DNA from: Nostoc sp. S4
GTDB taxonomy: Bacteria > Cyanobacteriota > Cyanobacteriia > Cyanobacteriales > Nostocaceae
Assembly: GCA_029379225.1 (NCBI GenBank)
Contig: JAQYWR010000015.1
Coordinates: 62,001-126,000, forward strand
DNA length: 64,000 bases
Reading direction: 5' to 3'
Shown here: one piece after another, positions 34,216 through 42,594 of the stretch
Layout of the letters: each line of letters opens with the position of its first letter
Position numbering within the stretch: the first letter of the stretch is position 1
Made by a program: the position numbers and the translations under genes
The notes under the pieces: generated by a model
The model's input: the letters and a program-made list of their open reading frames with translations, nothing else
The model's database searches: none
Told to the model about the DNA's origin: nothing

Positions 34216-36207
34216 CTACCTCCCATTTTCAGTATTTTTAGCAGTGCTGATGTAGCTAGAATTTACATTGGGAGAACAGGTCAGCGTTCCATTATCGCTA
34301 TCACTGTTGCGATAACTAGCTAAAGCGGTTTTGCCGTAATCTTTGAGACTGAGACGACCGAGGGCATCTGAGCCATTTCCATCAACTTTGCTATAATCAC
34401 CACCAAAGTGCTTTTGAGCCACTCGTTCAATTAGGCGTTCGCGAAGCGTCTCCGAAGGAGAATCGCCCGTAAATGGCTGTCCTGTAGCCGGATCGATTTG
34501 CTCTTGTGTTACTTGAATTTTGTTAGCCATATCAGCCATAAATGCCCTATCTTGGTCGGCGGTCGGAAAAAACTCAAATAGTTCAGCCTCTGTTGGTTGA
34601 TGCCCTTGCTCCACTTGATTCAAGAACTTTTGACCTCCAGGCTTGGCAGCAATTAACTGCACTGCATAGGGGTTATAACTCATGAACTGGTAGCGACCGA
34701 GAGCGCGACCACAATTCAAACCCCCATCCGCACAGGTATGTATGCCAACTGCTTTGTAATCCCCGCTACCAGCGCTCTCAATTTCCGCGATTGCATTTGA
34801 GAGCGATCGCAAATCAATACCGGAGAATGATTGATCTGTTATCGATTGACTACCATTACTAAACGTGCATGGATTAATCTTCTCTCTTACTCCAGTACCG
34901 CTGGTAGTCTTAGCTTTAGGCTCTCTTGTCGCTCCAGTTGGTAGAGACGCAGTATTTGTCCTCTGTTCGCTCAAATTGCCTACAAATATCAGGGAGTTAA
35001 CCTTGTAGCTGAAAAAAGGAACAGGCCCGATAAAATAAGGTGTACAACCCATTCGCCAAGCACAGAACCGAAAGAACAAAGCCGTATCTACCGTATCAGT
35101 AGTTTCATCCGGCTCCATTACCACCACCTTAAAAGCTTTACCCAACGGTAGCCTTCCTGTTGGTTCCCGACCGTTATTCACTGCTTTCAGGATACCCCGC
35201 CCGCCCTCGACTTCTTGGTATTTACCGGAAATCCACTGTTTACCTTCTAACTTACTGCGATCGCTACGACCTGCATTTTCCAAATCATCCAATTCTAAAT
35301 AAGCGCAGTCTTTTTCAGTACAAGGCACAGAAAATCCTTGCACATCTGAACCAGAAATCGTATTGTTACGGCGGTTTTCTGCTGGCCCATAAACTACATC
35401 AATCCGCATTACCAAGCTACCAATTTCAGTGATGGGATTAGGCATTAATCCTAAAGGTACTTGTCCCAAACCAGGAATATCCGAAACATTGCTATTCATC
35501 CAACCTGTAAATTGTTGTAGCTGTACTGCATCTAAGTTAGGAATTGAAGAGATAGAAAACTTTGACAAGTCGATTTCTCCCAGCTTCATTTGCCCAACTT
35601 CATACTGTGTTAGTACCTGAGCTAGTGTTAAATTAGATGCGGCAATTAAGTGAGATTTTAGTAAGGTTGCAACAGGTGTAATATTGTTTACTTGTGTCTT
35701 AGCCAATTCTGGAACAACCTGAGCTAAATGGCTCAATGTCTGCTCCCCAATCAGAGGAAATTCACTCAAGGCAATTTTGTTGAAATCTATACTGTTAATC
35801 TCTGTGTTCGCCTCTGGTTGTGTGCGGAGAGCGATCGCCTGGATCGCCTGCAAAGAAAACTCCTCTGCCTGCAATGCTTCACTGATATCTCCTAACTTCA
35901 AATATTGGTCAGGAGTCATACCCACATTCCAAGTACGACTCAGGTCATAACCTAGTGTCTGGCTGTAGGGACTGCCATCAATTGCACCGGATTGACTGAT
36001 ACCTGGTAGTTGGCCCAGAGAAATGCGGCTCCAGTCTGGCAGCAAAACTTTAGTAGCAGGTAGTCGAGACTGAGGATTTGCAACTTCTACAATTCGAGTC
36101 GGTAAATTGCCATCACTAAATGTGTTGATTGTAGCTTGGGCGGCGATACTATAAATAATACAAGTAATGACAACCAGAAGAGATATCCATGCTTTTGGTA
36201 TCTTCAT
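34216..36207 (-). CDS. Secreted protein with a C-terminal lysozyme/transglycosylase-like domain
   Basis: The 663-residue product starts with a signal peptide (ISLLVVITCIIYSIAAQA). The middle is made of LGEIDLSKF/ISLGQLPGI-type repeats and a Cys-containing domain. Residues ~480-640 read AIAEIESAGSGDYKAVGIHT, then GRALGRYQFMSYNPYA, typical of lytic transglycosylase/lysozyme folds with Glu in IESAG as candidate catalytic residue. Such enzymes open peptidoglycan for conjugation machinery. A Nostoc repeat lies in frame at 34435-34467 and encodes about 11 residues (GDSPSETLRER). It is the likely first gene of the operon with 33484-34212. Confidence 0.65.
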   Translation of the reverse strand: MKIPKAWISLLVVITCIIYSIAAQATINTFSDGNLPTRIVEVANPQSRLPATKVLLPDWSRISLGQLPGISQSGAIDGSPYSQTLGYDLSRTWNVGMTPDQYLKLGDISEALQAEEFSLQAIQAIALRTQPEANTEINSIDFNKIALSEFPLIGEQTLSHLAQVVPELAKTQVNNITPVATLLKSHLIAASNLTLAQVLTQYEVGQMKLGEIDLSKFSISSIPNLDAVQLQQFTGWMNSNVSDIPGLGQVPLGLMPNPITEIGSLVMRIDVVYGPAENRRNNTISGSDVQGFSVPCTEKDCAYLELDDLENAGRSDRSKLEGKQWISGKYQEVEGGRGILKAVNNGREPTGRLPLGKAFKVVVMEPDETTDTVDTALFFRFCAWRMGCTPYFIGPVPFFSYKVNSLIFVGNLSEQRTNTASLPTGATREPKAKTTSGTGVREKINPCTFSNGSQSITDQSFSGIDLRSLSNAIAEIESAGSGDYKAVGIHTCADGGLNCGRALGRYQFMSYNPYAVQLIAAKPGGQKFLNQVEQGHQPTEAELFEFFPTADQDRAFMADMANKIQVTQEQIDPATGQPFTGDSPSETLRERLIERVAQKHFGGDYSKVDGNGSDALGRLSLKDYGKTALASYRNSDSDNGTLTCSPNVNSSYISTAKNTENGR
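34435..34467. repeat. Nostoc-type repeat inside a coding sequence
   Basis: GCGTTCGCGAAGCGTCTCCG and AAGGAGAATCGCC form a repeat unit like those at 19.8 kb. It lies within the reading frame of the secreted protein and keeps the frame open, adding a short exposed segment near the end of the lysozyme-like domain. Confidence 0.6.
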
Positions 36208-36330
36208 AATTTCAGGTTTAAAAATGACAGCAACTATACCCCAACAAGCAAAGTAATTTATTGAATAAAAACCCGGCGTTGCTGAATGAAGGAATGAAAA
36301 TTCAATCTCTCAAACTCTTACTCTCTGCGT

Positions 36331-36400
36331 GTTAGCGTACCCCTCCGGGGAAGCAAGCTACGCGGAGTGTCTCGTAGAGAAGCGGGACGTAAGCCCGACA
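36331..36400. repeat. Nostoc-type palindromic repeat
   Basis: GTTAGCGTACCCCTCCGGGG, AAGCAAGCTACGCGGAGTGT and CTCGTAGAGAAGCGGGACG form short nested palindromes of the same family as 19,790-19,985. The 36208-36593 gap contains this repeat and a MITE-like element and no gene. Confidence 0.6.
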
Positions 36401-36456
36401 AAAATCATCCCACTGATCAGCAACGCCAAAACCCCAATTACTTGTTGCTTATGGGG

Positions 36457-36558
36457 CAATACAGTTCAGTTAAGCTTTTTCTCTCCCCCTGCTTCCCCTG
36501 CCTCCCCTGCTCCCCTTGCCTGCCTTAACAGATAAATTTGCTTAACCCAAGCGTATTG
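36457..36558. repeat. MITE-like element, copy 1
   Basis: This 102-bp unit starts CAATACAGTTCAGTTAAGC and ends GCTTAACCCAAGCGTATTG. The ends are imperfect inverted repeats (CAATAC--TT-GTTAAGC). Its inside is C/T-rich (CTCCCCCTGCTTCCCCTGCC). A second copy with the same ends and an inverted interior lies at 40462-40556. It encodes nothing. Confidence 0.6.
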
Positions 36559-36593
36559 GCTTATGGAGTATAGGAAGAGAGTGAAAATATGAC

Positions 36594-36908
36594 TTATAAC
36601 TCTAGCTCCTCTTCTGCTGACTGTTGATTTTTCTTAGACTTGTAACCTGAACCAGAGCCATATCCTGGTAATTGAGGATTGGGATTAGCAGCCGATTCAG
36701 TGTAAGGTGTATCCCCAAGATTGATTTCAAAAATATTCTCTTGATAACCATCCCTAAATTGGTCTGCTTGCAAGGGATTACTACTATCTCCAGAACTTAA
36801 TTGCTCAACACCGTAACCTCCAGATTGATAGCCACTGCCAGACTGATAATTACTACTGTCGTCAGTATCAATATTTTGGTTAATTGTGGGTTCGTTATTC
36901 ATTGGCAT
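36594..36908 (-). CDS. Small Gly/Ser/Gln-rich hypothetical protein
   Basis: The 104-residue product is low in complexity: YQSGSGYQSGGYG near the N-terminus, GYGSGSGYKSKKN near the end, and an acidic tail (EEELEL). No domain is recognised. It lies on the minus strand upstream of the secreted-protein operon but is separated from it by 386 bases of repeats. It is probably disordered. The frame is longer than expected by chance for such sequence, so it is likely, though not certainly, a gene. Confidence 0.45.
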   Translation of the reverse strand: MPMNNEPTINQNIDTDDSSNYQSGSGYQSGGYGVEQLSSGDSSNPLQADQFRDGYQENIFEINLGDTPYTESAANPNPQLPGYGSGSGYKSKKNQQSAEEELEL

Positions 36909-37032
36909 TACCTAAAAAAGCTGTATCAATGCCAGCATAAAAAGATTTATCTAGTATCAGCCTTCACCTATTGGACATTAATTTTTTAGCCGATTGGCTA
37001 TTTTTGGTGATGCGCTCATATCGAGATGAAAA

Positions 37033-37740
37033 ATGGAGCAAATGAATTTGATTCCACCAGAAGTAATGGCAGAAATCAGTGATGGTAATAGTACCAAACT
37101 GCCAGACAACACCCGAAAAATGCTGCAAATTCTGGCAAGTTTAAATACACCAAAAGAATTATTAGCAAGTCTTTTGGAAATAGCTGAATTTTCCCTACAC
37201 CATGTTCGCTACCTTGCAGGGCCATTGGTAATTCATCGCAGTCCTTGGAGTGATACGATTCCCCAATGGCTCAAGTTTGCTTGTATTCAGGAGCGATTGG
37301 AACTTATCTTCACTGAATACGAACAGGATCAGGTTGGTGTTTCCAGCACAGCCACAGAAGTTCTTACCTACATGATGCCTGCAACTTACGAAGCACCTCT
37401 GCATAGGGACTACGCTGACCTTTATCTTTGGGTAGGTAATGAAGTTTTAACCAAATACGATAAATTACCAAAGGGTTGCAAGAGTTTTTATGAATTTATA
37501 GGTGATGGTGATACGAGCAATGCGAGCAATGCCAGCAATAATCGTATCATTCATTTTAATCAGGTAAAAAATGAATTCAACTATCTTAGCAGGTCAATTC
37601 GACGCAGCATAGTTAAACACGCAGCACAAGAGGGATGGGGTAAGCGTCATGTCAATACCAAGTCTAACTTAGACTCGACCCAAAGCACTCCAACTCCTAA
37701 ACCTTCATCAAATTCAACTGTGCAAATTAGCTTGTTCTGA
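37033..37740 (+). CDS. Hypothetical protein ending in a clamp-binding-like QISLF motif
   Basis: I do not recognise this 235-residue protein. It is helical in the first ~150 residues (MLQILASLNTPKELLASLLEIAEF, WLKFACIQERLELIFTEYEQD, VLTYMMPATYEAPLHRDYADLYLWVGNEV). After a linker with TSNASNASNNR comes a basic segment, RSIRRSIVKHAAQEGWGKRH, then a Ser/Thr/Pro tail. The very last five residues are QISLF, a good match to the beta-clamp binding pentapeptide (QL[S/D]LF). That suggests a clamp-bound partner of the element's replication machinery; this is inference. A clear terminator follows. Confidence 0.6.
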   Translation: MEQMNLIPPEVMAEISDGNSTKLPDNTRKMLQILASLNTPKELLASLLEIAEFSLHHVRYLAGPLVIHRSPWSDTIPQWLKFACIQERLELIFTEYEQDQVGVSSTATEVLTYMMPATYEAPLHRDYADLYLWVGNEVLTKYDKLPKGCKSFYEFIGDGDTSNASNASNNRIIHFNQVKNEFNYLSRSIRRSIVKHAAQEGWGKRHVNTKSNLDSTQSTPTPKPSSNSTVQISLF

Positions 37741-37749
37741 ATTTTCCAG

Positions 37750-37786
37750 AAATCCTCAGTCTATTCAAATTTTCATCTGAGGATTT
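37750..37786 (+). terminator. Rho-independent terminator
   Basis: AAATCCTCAG (37750-37759) pairs perfectly with CTGAGGATTT (37777-37786), and a T tract follows. It lies ten bases after the stop codon of the QISLF protein gene. Confidence 0.8.
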
Positions 37787-37847
37787 TTCTGTTAAATGGA
37801 AGCGATCGCTTCTTGAGTGATGAACATAAATTATCAAGTTAGTCATC

Positions 37848-38390
37848 ATGAATACTCAAGAAATTCAAGAAGTTTTAAATCATCTCATCATTGGAATTAC
37901 AGCCTTATATGCCATTGTAATGGTCGTTGATTTCGTTGTGGGAATAGTCCATCTGTGGCAGAAATTTACAGTCAACATCGAAAACACAACATCTGAAAAA
38001 TCACACCTGGAATCTAGTGATATTAAGAAATCTCTCAACTTGGAAAATCACAATCAATCAACTAACCGTATTACATCAAAACCAGAACCTCAACCAGATA
38101 ACTTTGTTAGCATTGATGTAGACAAAATTGATTTACGAACAGCTAGAAAAATTGCCACTGCCATAAAAAAAGCTTCAACATCCAATCCTGACTTAATTAT
38201 CAAACAAAAAGTCAACAGTAAAAGTGTTCCTTTAGCCTGGTTGCAAGCACAGATTAAGCATCGTTTAGAACTGGCACCAGAAATTGTCACACCTATTATT
38301 AGAGAATTGGCTCCTACTGCTTTGACATCTTCTCAAGAGAATATTCAGCATTCTAGCATTGCAAAAACAGGTAAGCGTAAAATAAGTTAA
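37848..38390 (+). CDS. Hypothetical single-pass membrane protein
   Basis: The 180-residue product has an N-terminal membrane segment (HLIIGITALYAIVMVVDFVVGIV, about residues 12-34) and then a polar linker. A soluble segment follows, rich in charged helices (TARKIATAIKKASTSNPDLIIKQKVNSKSVPLAWLQAQIKHRL). No family is recognised. It lies between two terminators and so appears to be transcribed alone. The ARKIATAIKKA...VPLAWLQAQI part looks like a small helical DNA- or protein-binding domain, without further support. Confidence 0.55.
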   Translation: MNTQEIQEVLNHLIIGITALYAIVMVVDFVVGIVHLWQKFTVNIENTTSEKSHLESSDIKKSLNLENHNQSTNRITSKPEPQPDNFVSIDVDKIDLRTARKIATAIKKASTSNPDLIIKQKVNSKSVPLAWLQAQIKHRLELAPEIVTPIIRELAPTALTSSQENIQHSSIAKTGKRKIS

Positions 38391-38396
38391 TCATAT

Positions 38397-38430
38397 AAAG
38401 AGAGGAATATTGATAGTATTACCTCTCTTT
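38397..38430 (+). terminator. Rho-independent terminator
   Basis: AAAGAGAGG (38397-38405) pairs perfectly with CCTCTCTTT (38422-38430), with AATA/TATT extending the stem across a bulge. It lies right after the stop of the membrane protein gene. Confidence 0.75.
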
Positions 38431-38522
38431 AATAGGTTTTCAAATCTTTGTATAAAACTAATTTGAAGTTGCTAGATATACAAGCTATCGCTTCTAGGTG
38501 AGAAATTCAAATTTAATTCATT

Positions 38523-40301
38523 ATGAATACAGGCTTAATAAATACAAATAATTCTAGTATTTATACTCCACAATATACTCTTGTTTCCAATGTTTCAACT
38601 CTTAATTCAGCTCTCCAAGGTCTGTTTCAGGCAGAAGTTTTAGCCATAGATTGTGAAACAACAGGACTTAACCCTCTAACTGATTCTATTAGACTGATTC
38701 AAATAGCTGCACCAAACCATCCAGTAGTGCTGATAGATTTACCAGCTATTCCCAAAAGCGATCGCCAACTGCTCAAAAAACTACTTGGTAACTCTGCTGT
38801 CAAAATTGCACATAATGCCAAGTTCGACTGGCAATTTCTCACACTCGCAGGACTTCAACCAAAGAGTCAATTCTTTGATACCCAACTTGCTTATAAAGTT
38901 CTAACCGCAGGATTAAAAACAAGCTCGTCCTTACAAAATATAGTTAAAAAGCTACTACACCTTCAACTAGATAAAACTCAACAAATCAGCGATTGGTGCA
39001 AACCTCTTACCAAGGTTCAATTGCACTATGCTGCCGTAGATGCTGCCATATTGCTTGACCTTTACCCAATTCTCCTCAAGAAGTTAAAGCAGGCAAAGTT
39101 ACTCAAAATTGCCCGACTGGAATTTCAGTGTATGCCTGTTGTAGCTCAAATGGAACTTAACGGGATGCTATTTGACTTGTCTCGATGGCAGATACTGGGT
39201 GCAAAACTAGAAGCTGAAAAAACAGATGCTTTAAGCCAACTCAAGCAACTCCGTATTGCTAGCTCTCAAATGTCATTGCTGCCAGAACTGACAGATGCAG
39301 TAAACCCGAATTCACCTCAGCAAGTTTTGGCTGCTCTACAAGCTATTGGTATCAAAATCAACTCAACTAATCAAAGTAAATTAGTTTCTTTAGCTGCACA
39401 GTATCCCATAATTCAAGCATTGCTAGATTACCGCCGTCTATCCAAAATTATCGGCACTTTTACCGAGAAACTACCCCAGCATATCCACCCCAAAACTGGG
39501 AGAATTCATCCCAACTATTATCAATTAGGAGCAAAATCCGGTAGATTTTCTTGCCGCAAACCACCTCTACAAAATATTCCTCGCGATCAAACAGCTCGTA
39601 GCTGCTTCATTGCTGCCCCTGGCTATAAAATTATCAAAGCCGATTACTCCCAAATAGAACTACGAATTATGGCTCGGCTTAGTGGTGATACAAAGATGTG
39701 CCAAGTCTATCGCCAGGGGGCTGACTTACATCGATTAACAGCATCTCTAGTAACTGGAAAATATATCAATGAAGTGACTGAAGAAGACCGCAGACTAGCA
39801 AAAGCAATAAACTTTGGATTGATTTTCGGTATGGGTGCTGCCAAACTCCAAATTTATGCCCAAGTAAAATATGGAGTAGCAATGACATTAGAACAAGCAA
39901 AAGCTTTCAGTCAACGATTCTTTGAAGCTTATCCTGGAATAGCTAGGTGGCATGAAAACATCAAACGTAAATACATCCAAGGCATTAAGGAAAGTCGTAC
40001 ACTAGCAAACAGACGACGGAGATGGGTAAACAAGCCCCGACTATCAGAGCTATTTAACCATCCAGTACAAGGTTTAAATGCCGACATCAACAAATTAGCT
40101 ATGGTAAAACTTTCAATGCCATTAGCTAAATTCAGAACAAAACTCATCTGTGTAAGACATGATGAAATTGTACTGGAATGTCCAGAGACTGAAGTTGACC
40201 AAGTTAGCCATATATTACACAATTGTATGGTTGCTGCTGCCCAAAAGTTTCTCAGCCCTATTCCAGTTGTTATAGATATTAAAATATCAAATAGCTGGTG
40301 A
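38523..40301 (+). CDS. Family A DNA polymerase with 3'-5' exonuclease, no 5' nuclease
   Basis: The 592-residue product begins with a DEDD 3'-5' exonuclease: AIDCETTG (~41-48), IAHNAKFDWQFL and the YAAVDAAILLDLY exo III region. The polymerase follows, with motif A DYSQIELR (D374), motif B RRLAKAINFGLIFGM and motif C VRHDE (D547). The 5'-3' exonuclease of bacterial Pol I is absent, and the protein is far shorter than PolA (about 900 residues). This form is typical of plasmid- and phage-borne polymerases. With clamp, clamp loader and helicase genes in the same region it supports element-encoded replication. All catalytic acids are present. Confidence 0.9.
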   Translation: MNTGLINTNNSSIYTPQYTLVSNVSTLNSALQGLFQAEVLAIDCETTGLNPLTDSIRLIQIAAPNHPVVLIDLPAIPKSDRQLLKKLLGNSAVKIAHNAKFDWQFLTLAGLQPKSQFFDTQLAYKVLTAGLKTSSSLQNIVKKLLHLQLDKTQQISDWCKPLTKVQLHYAAVDAAILLDLYPILLKKLKQAKLLKIARLEFQCMPVVAQMELNGMLFDLSRWQILGAKLEAEKTDALSQLKQLRIASSQMSLLPELTDAVNPNSPQQVLAALQAIGIKINSTNQSKLVSLAAQYPIIQALLDYRRLSKIIGTFTEKLPQHIHPKTGRIHPNYYQLGAKSGRFSCRKPPLQNIPRDQTARSCFIAAPGYKIIKADYSQIELRIMARLSGDTKMCQVYRQGADLHRLTASLVTGKYINEVTEEDRRLAKAINFGLIFGMGAAKLQIYAQVKYGVAMTLEQAKAFSQRFFEAYPGIARWHENIKRKYIQGIKESRTLANRRRRWVNKPRLSELFNHPVQGLNADINKLAMVKLSMPLAKFRTKLICVRHDEIVLECPETEVDQVSHILHNCMVAAAQKFLSPIPVVIDIKISNSW

Positions 40302-40380
40302 ACTACCCCAACTTGCCGAGTACGACTGAAGTTGAATTCGCAGTCAAGCTATTCTGAGAAGATTAGTCAAAAACTCAACT

Positions 40381-40433
40381 GCCCTCCTCACAGTATAGCT
40401 CGTGCAAAAATGTGGTTAGAGGGCGTTTTTTTT
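40381..40433 (+). terminator. Terminator after the family A polymerase gene
   Basis: GCCCTC (40381-40386) pairs with GAGGGC (40419-40424), with weaker inner pairing, and nine bases of mainly T follow. It is 79 bases after the polymerase stop codon. Confidence 0.6.
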
Positions 40434-40461
40434 GACTCGAAGCACTATCCCCGCCCTATCC

Positions 40462-40556
40462 CAATACCGTTTAGTTAAGGACATTTATCTGTTGGGGCGG
40501 GCTGTTCTTGAGCAGGGGAAGCAGGGGGAGAAAAAAGGCTTAACCCAAGCGTATTG
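40462..40556. repeat. MITE-like element, copy 2
   Basis: This 95-bp unit starts CAATACCGTTTAGTTAAGG and ends GCTTAACCCAAGCGTATTG, like the copy at 36457-36558. Its interior GCAGGGGAAGCAGGGGGAG is the inverse of the other copy's. The 40302-40772 gap contains this element and the polymerase terminator, and no gene. Confidence 0.6.
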
Positions 40557-40772
40557 CACCCTATCCACTATTTCTGGCTATTCCTGAATCGGTATTCTAG
40601 CCATTATAAATAGCGGAACTATTTTAACTATATCTGCTTACGCAGATTGAGAGTGAATCCAGAGTTTAAAACCCAATTAAGCGGGTTTTATTGGTGTGTC
40701 TATAAACTCTGTGACTGACAAATACCTGATGTAAAAAATGAGTTCCAATATTTACATATTTGAGGTGTATTA

Positions 40773-41075
40773 ATGTCTAATCCCCGGATTTTAGGGGCAA
40801 GAGAAATTCATCTAATTTCACTCTACAGTCACTGGGAATTTGGTATGAAACCAGAAGATTTTTATGCCAAATGGGATGTGAGTTATGAACAAATTGCCTT
40901 AATATGCTGTCGTTCTGATTCTACGGTCAGAGGTTGGTTTAAGCAAGGTAAATTTAGACGCTATCCTCAGCCTAATGATTTACGACATTTGGCATTCATG
41001 GACTTTTTACTGGAACATTTTGAAGAAGTTCCCGAACAACTTTGGCAATTGCTATGTCTGATTCATTCGCCTTGA
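40773..41075 (+). CDS. Small helix-turn-helix-like protein
   Basis: The 100-residue product has YEQIALICCRSDSTVRGWFKQG, which fits a helix-turn-helix, then KFRRYPQPNDLRHLAFMDFLLEHFEEVP. The start ATG at 40773 has GAGGTG seven bases upstream. I know similar small HTH proteins from cyanobacterial plasmids but cannot name the family. A DNA-binding regulator is likely. Confidence 0.55.
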   Translation: MSNPRILGAREIHLISLYSHWEFGMKPEDFYAKWDVSYEQIALICCRSDSTVRGWFKQGKFRRYPQPNDLRHLAFMDFLLEHFEEVPEQLWQLLCLIHSP

Positions 41076-41353
41076 TCTCAATAACATTTCTATTCTACAT
41101 ATAGCAATCCGGTTTGATTACTGAAAGGTTTTTAAAACAAAAGCTTTGTTGGGCAAGCTTTTCAGACTCAGTACACAATATTTCATTCCAGTCGGAACGC
41201 TATATATCTGTCCAATCAATCTAATACACACATAATTTTAATTGTCAATATCAATTTGACCTGTCTTTGAGTATACCTCCTCGTTTAAGGTAAATATTGG
41301 CGATTTCAAAGCACATAGCATGGTTATTTTACAGCATCTTTAAGGGGTAGAAT

Positions 41354-41542
41354 ATGACTTATTCTGAGCAATTAAAACCGTGGTGTATTGTCCGTGATAT
41401 TCCCAATCAAGAAAATATTGTTGTGACAAGATTTCGCCGACGTGATGATGCTGTTGCTTATCTGCAAGTGTTGAAGCAGTCAGGCAGAGATATTGCTTTT
41501 CAAATCATTTTTAAGGCTCAAAACGTCAATATGCCACGGTAA
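41354..41542 (+). CDS. Small hypothetical protein
   Basis: The 62-residue product (starting MTYSEQLKPWCIVRDI, with VTRFRRRDDAVAYLQVLKQS in the middle) has a clear strand-helix pattern. A ribosome binding site (AAGGGG at 41341-41346) lies upstream of its ATG. The pattern is like short DUF-type proteins widespread in cyanobacteria, but I cannot name it. It stands alone, with 278 bases of apparently empty DNA upstream. Confidence 0.5.
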   Translation: MTYSEQLKPWCIVRDIPNQENIVVTRFRRRDDAVAYLQVLKQSGRDIAFQIIFKAQNVNMPR

Positions 41543-41593
41543 AATGAAGCTTTGAACAGTTCCTTTTGAAAAGATTTGAAAATAATAAAAATA

Positions 41594-42283
41594 TTAACTT
41601 GCCGGATGATATAATCCCGTATTTTCGTTAAATTCCCACCCCATACCCGATTTATCCTTGCCCTTGCACCATGCCACAAAAAGCGGTGGGTGCAGCTTAT
41701 TTCGTTGCTCGCGTATAGTTTCTACATTTACACCAAGTCTTGAAGCTAAACCTTCTTCGGTTAATGGTTGAATTCGCGGAGTTTGCCCTTTGAAGGATGA
41801 ATTGTTGTACGATTTATTAACCCGTCTTGGTTGGTTGTTGAGATAGTTTTGAATTTTGATAATTGCCTCAGCCAACTGTGTCATTCGGGCACACGTCCCC
41901 TCCACTTTTTGTTCTAAATCGGCGAGATTATGGATTGCTGTGGTTTGGTTACTATTAGATTCACTTGAAAACTCTGACTCCAGCTTATCAAGTCGTGAGC
42001 AAATAGCTAATATCGTTTCATTCGTCAGACTGATGTTACTATTGTTACCAGCAACCAAGTACTCCTCAACACTTGCCTTAATCTTAGAGTCCAAGCGTTT
42101 ATCTAAATCATTGCCACCAATTGCATCAAGGTTATCTAGATCATCTAGGTAAAGTTCGATAAATTGGGTCAGCGTGGCTGTTGCCGTCGTCCCTTTCTCC
42201 CGGCAACGGGCGATAAACTGCTCCCACATCTTTTGGTCGCAGTTAAAAGATGCCAGTTTCTTGTTTTTCCCTGTTTGGCTCAT
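41594..42283 (-). CDS. Hypothetical DNA-binding-like protein with coiled-coil middle
   Basis: The 229-residue product starts with KNKKLASFNCDQKMWEQFIA followed by TLTQFIELYLDD, which resembles a ribbon-helix-helix-type start. A coiled-coil middle follows (ICSRLDKLESEF, LADLEQKVEGTCARMTQLAEAIIKIQNYL). The C-terminal segment is EEGLASRLGVNVETIREQRNKL and then FVAWCKGKDKSGMGWEF, with a winged-helix-like look. It lies 312 bases downstream of the tyrosine recombinase gene on the same strand. That gap (42284-42594) has no gene. A regulator, partition or recombination accessory role is plausible but not shown. Confidence 0.55.
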   Translation of the reverse strand: MSQTGKNKKLASFNCDQKMWEQFIARCREKGTTATATLTQFIELYLDDLDNLDAIGGNDLDKRLDSKIKASVEEYLVAGNNSNISLTNETILAICSRLDKLESEFSSESNSNQTTAIHNLADLEQKVEGTCARMTQLAEAIIKIQNYLNNQPRRVNKSYNNSSFKGQTPRIQPLTEEGLASRLGVNVETIREQRNKLHPPLFVAWCKGKDKSGMGWEFNENTGLYHPAS

Positions 42284-42594
42284 GTCTAGGTAATGTCTAG
42301 GTAAACTGGGACTCTCCGCGACCGAGTGAGCGCGTCATCCATCTTGATAATTACCTTGACACTATCATTTTGGAGCGCATGAGTGCGATGGCGTACCCGC
42401 CCGCTTTCTTGCGATGGTCTCCGACCGACCGGAGGCGATCGCCTCTACCAAAAAGCAGTCAGATTACTACTGTCTGCAACAGTTAGTTAGCCACTGTTGG
42501 AGTTGTTCAGGAGTTGTTGGCGCACAATTTGAGCAAAGCCTGTTATCGCTTTTGTAGCCAAATCAGGGGGTGACTTCCTGGCTTAGGCATCCAC

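Noticed and set aside
38523..40301. QMSLL segment of the polymerase as a clamp-binding motif
   Set aside because: It is internal, lacks the final aromatic residue and lies in a part that should be folded.
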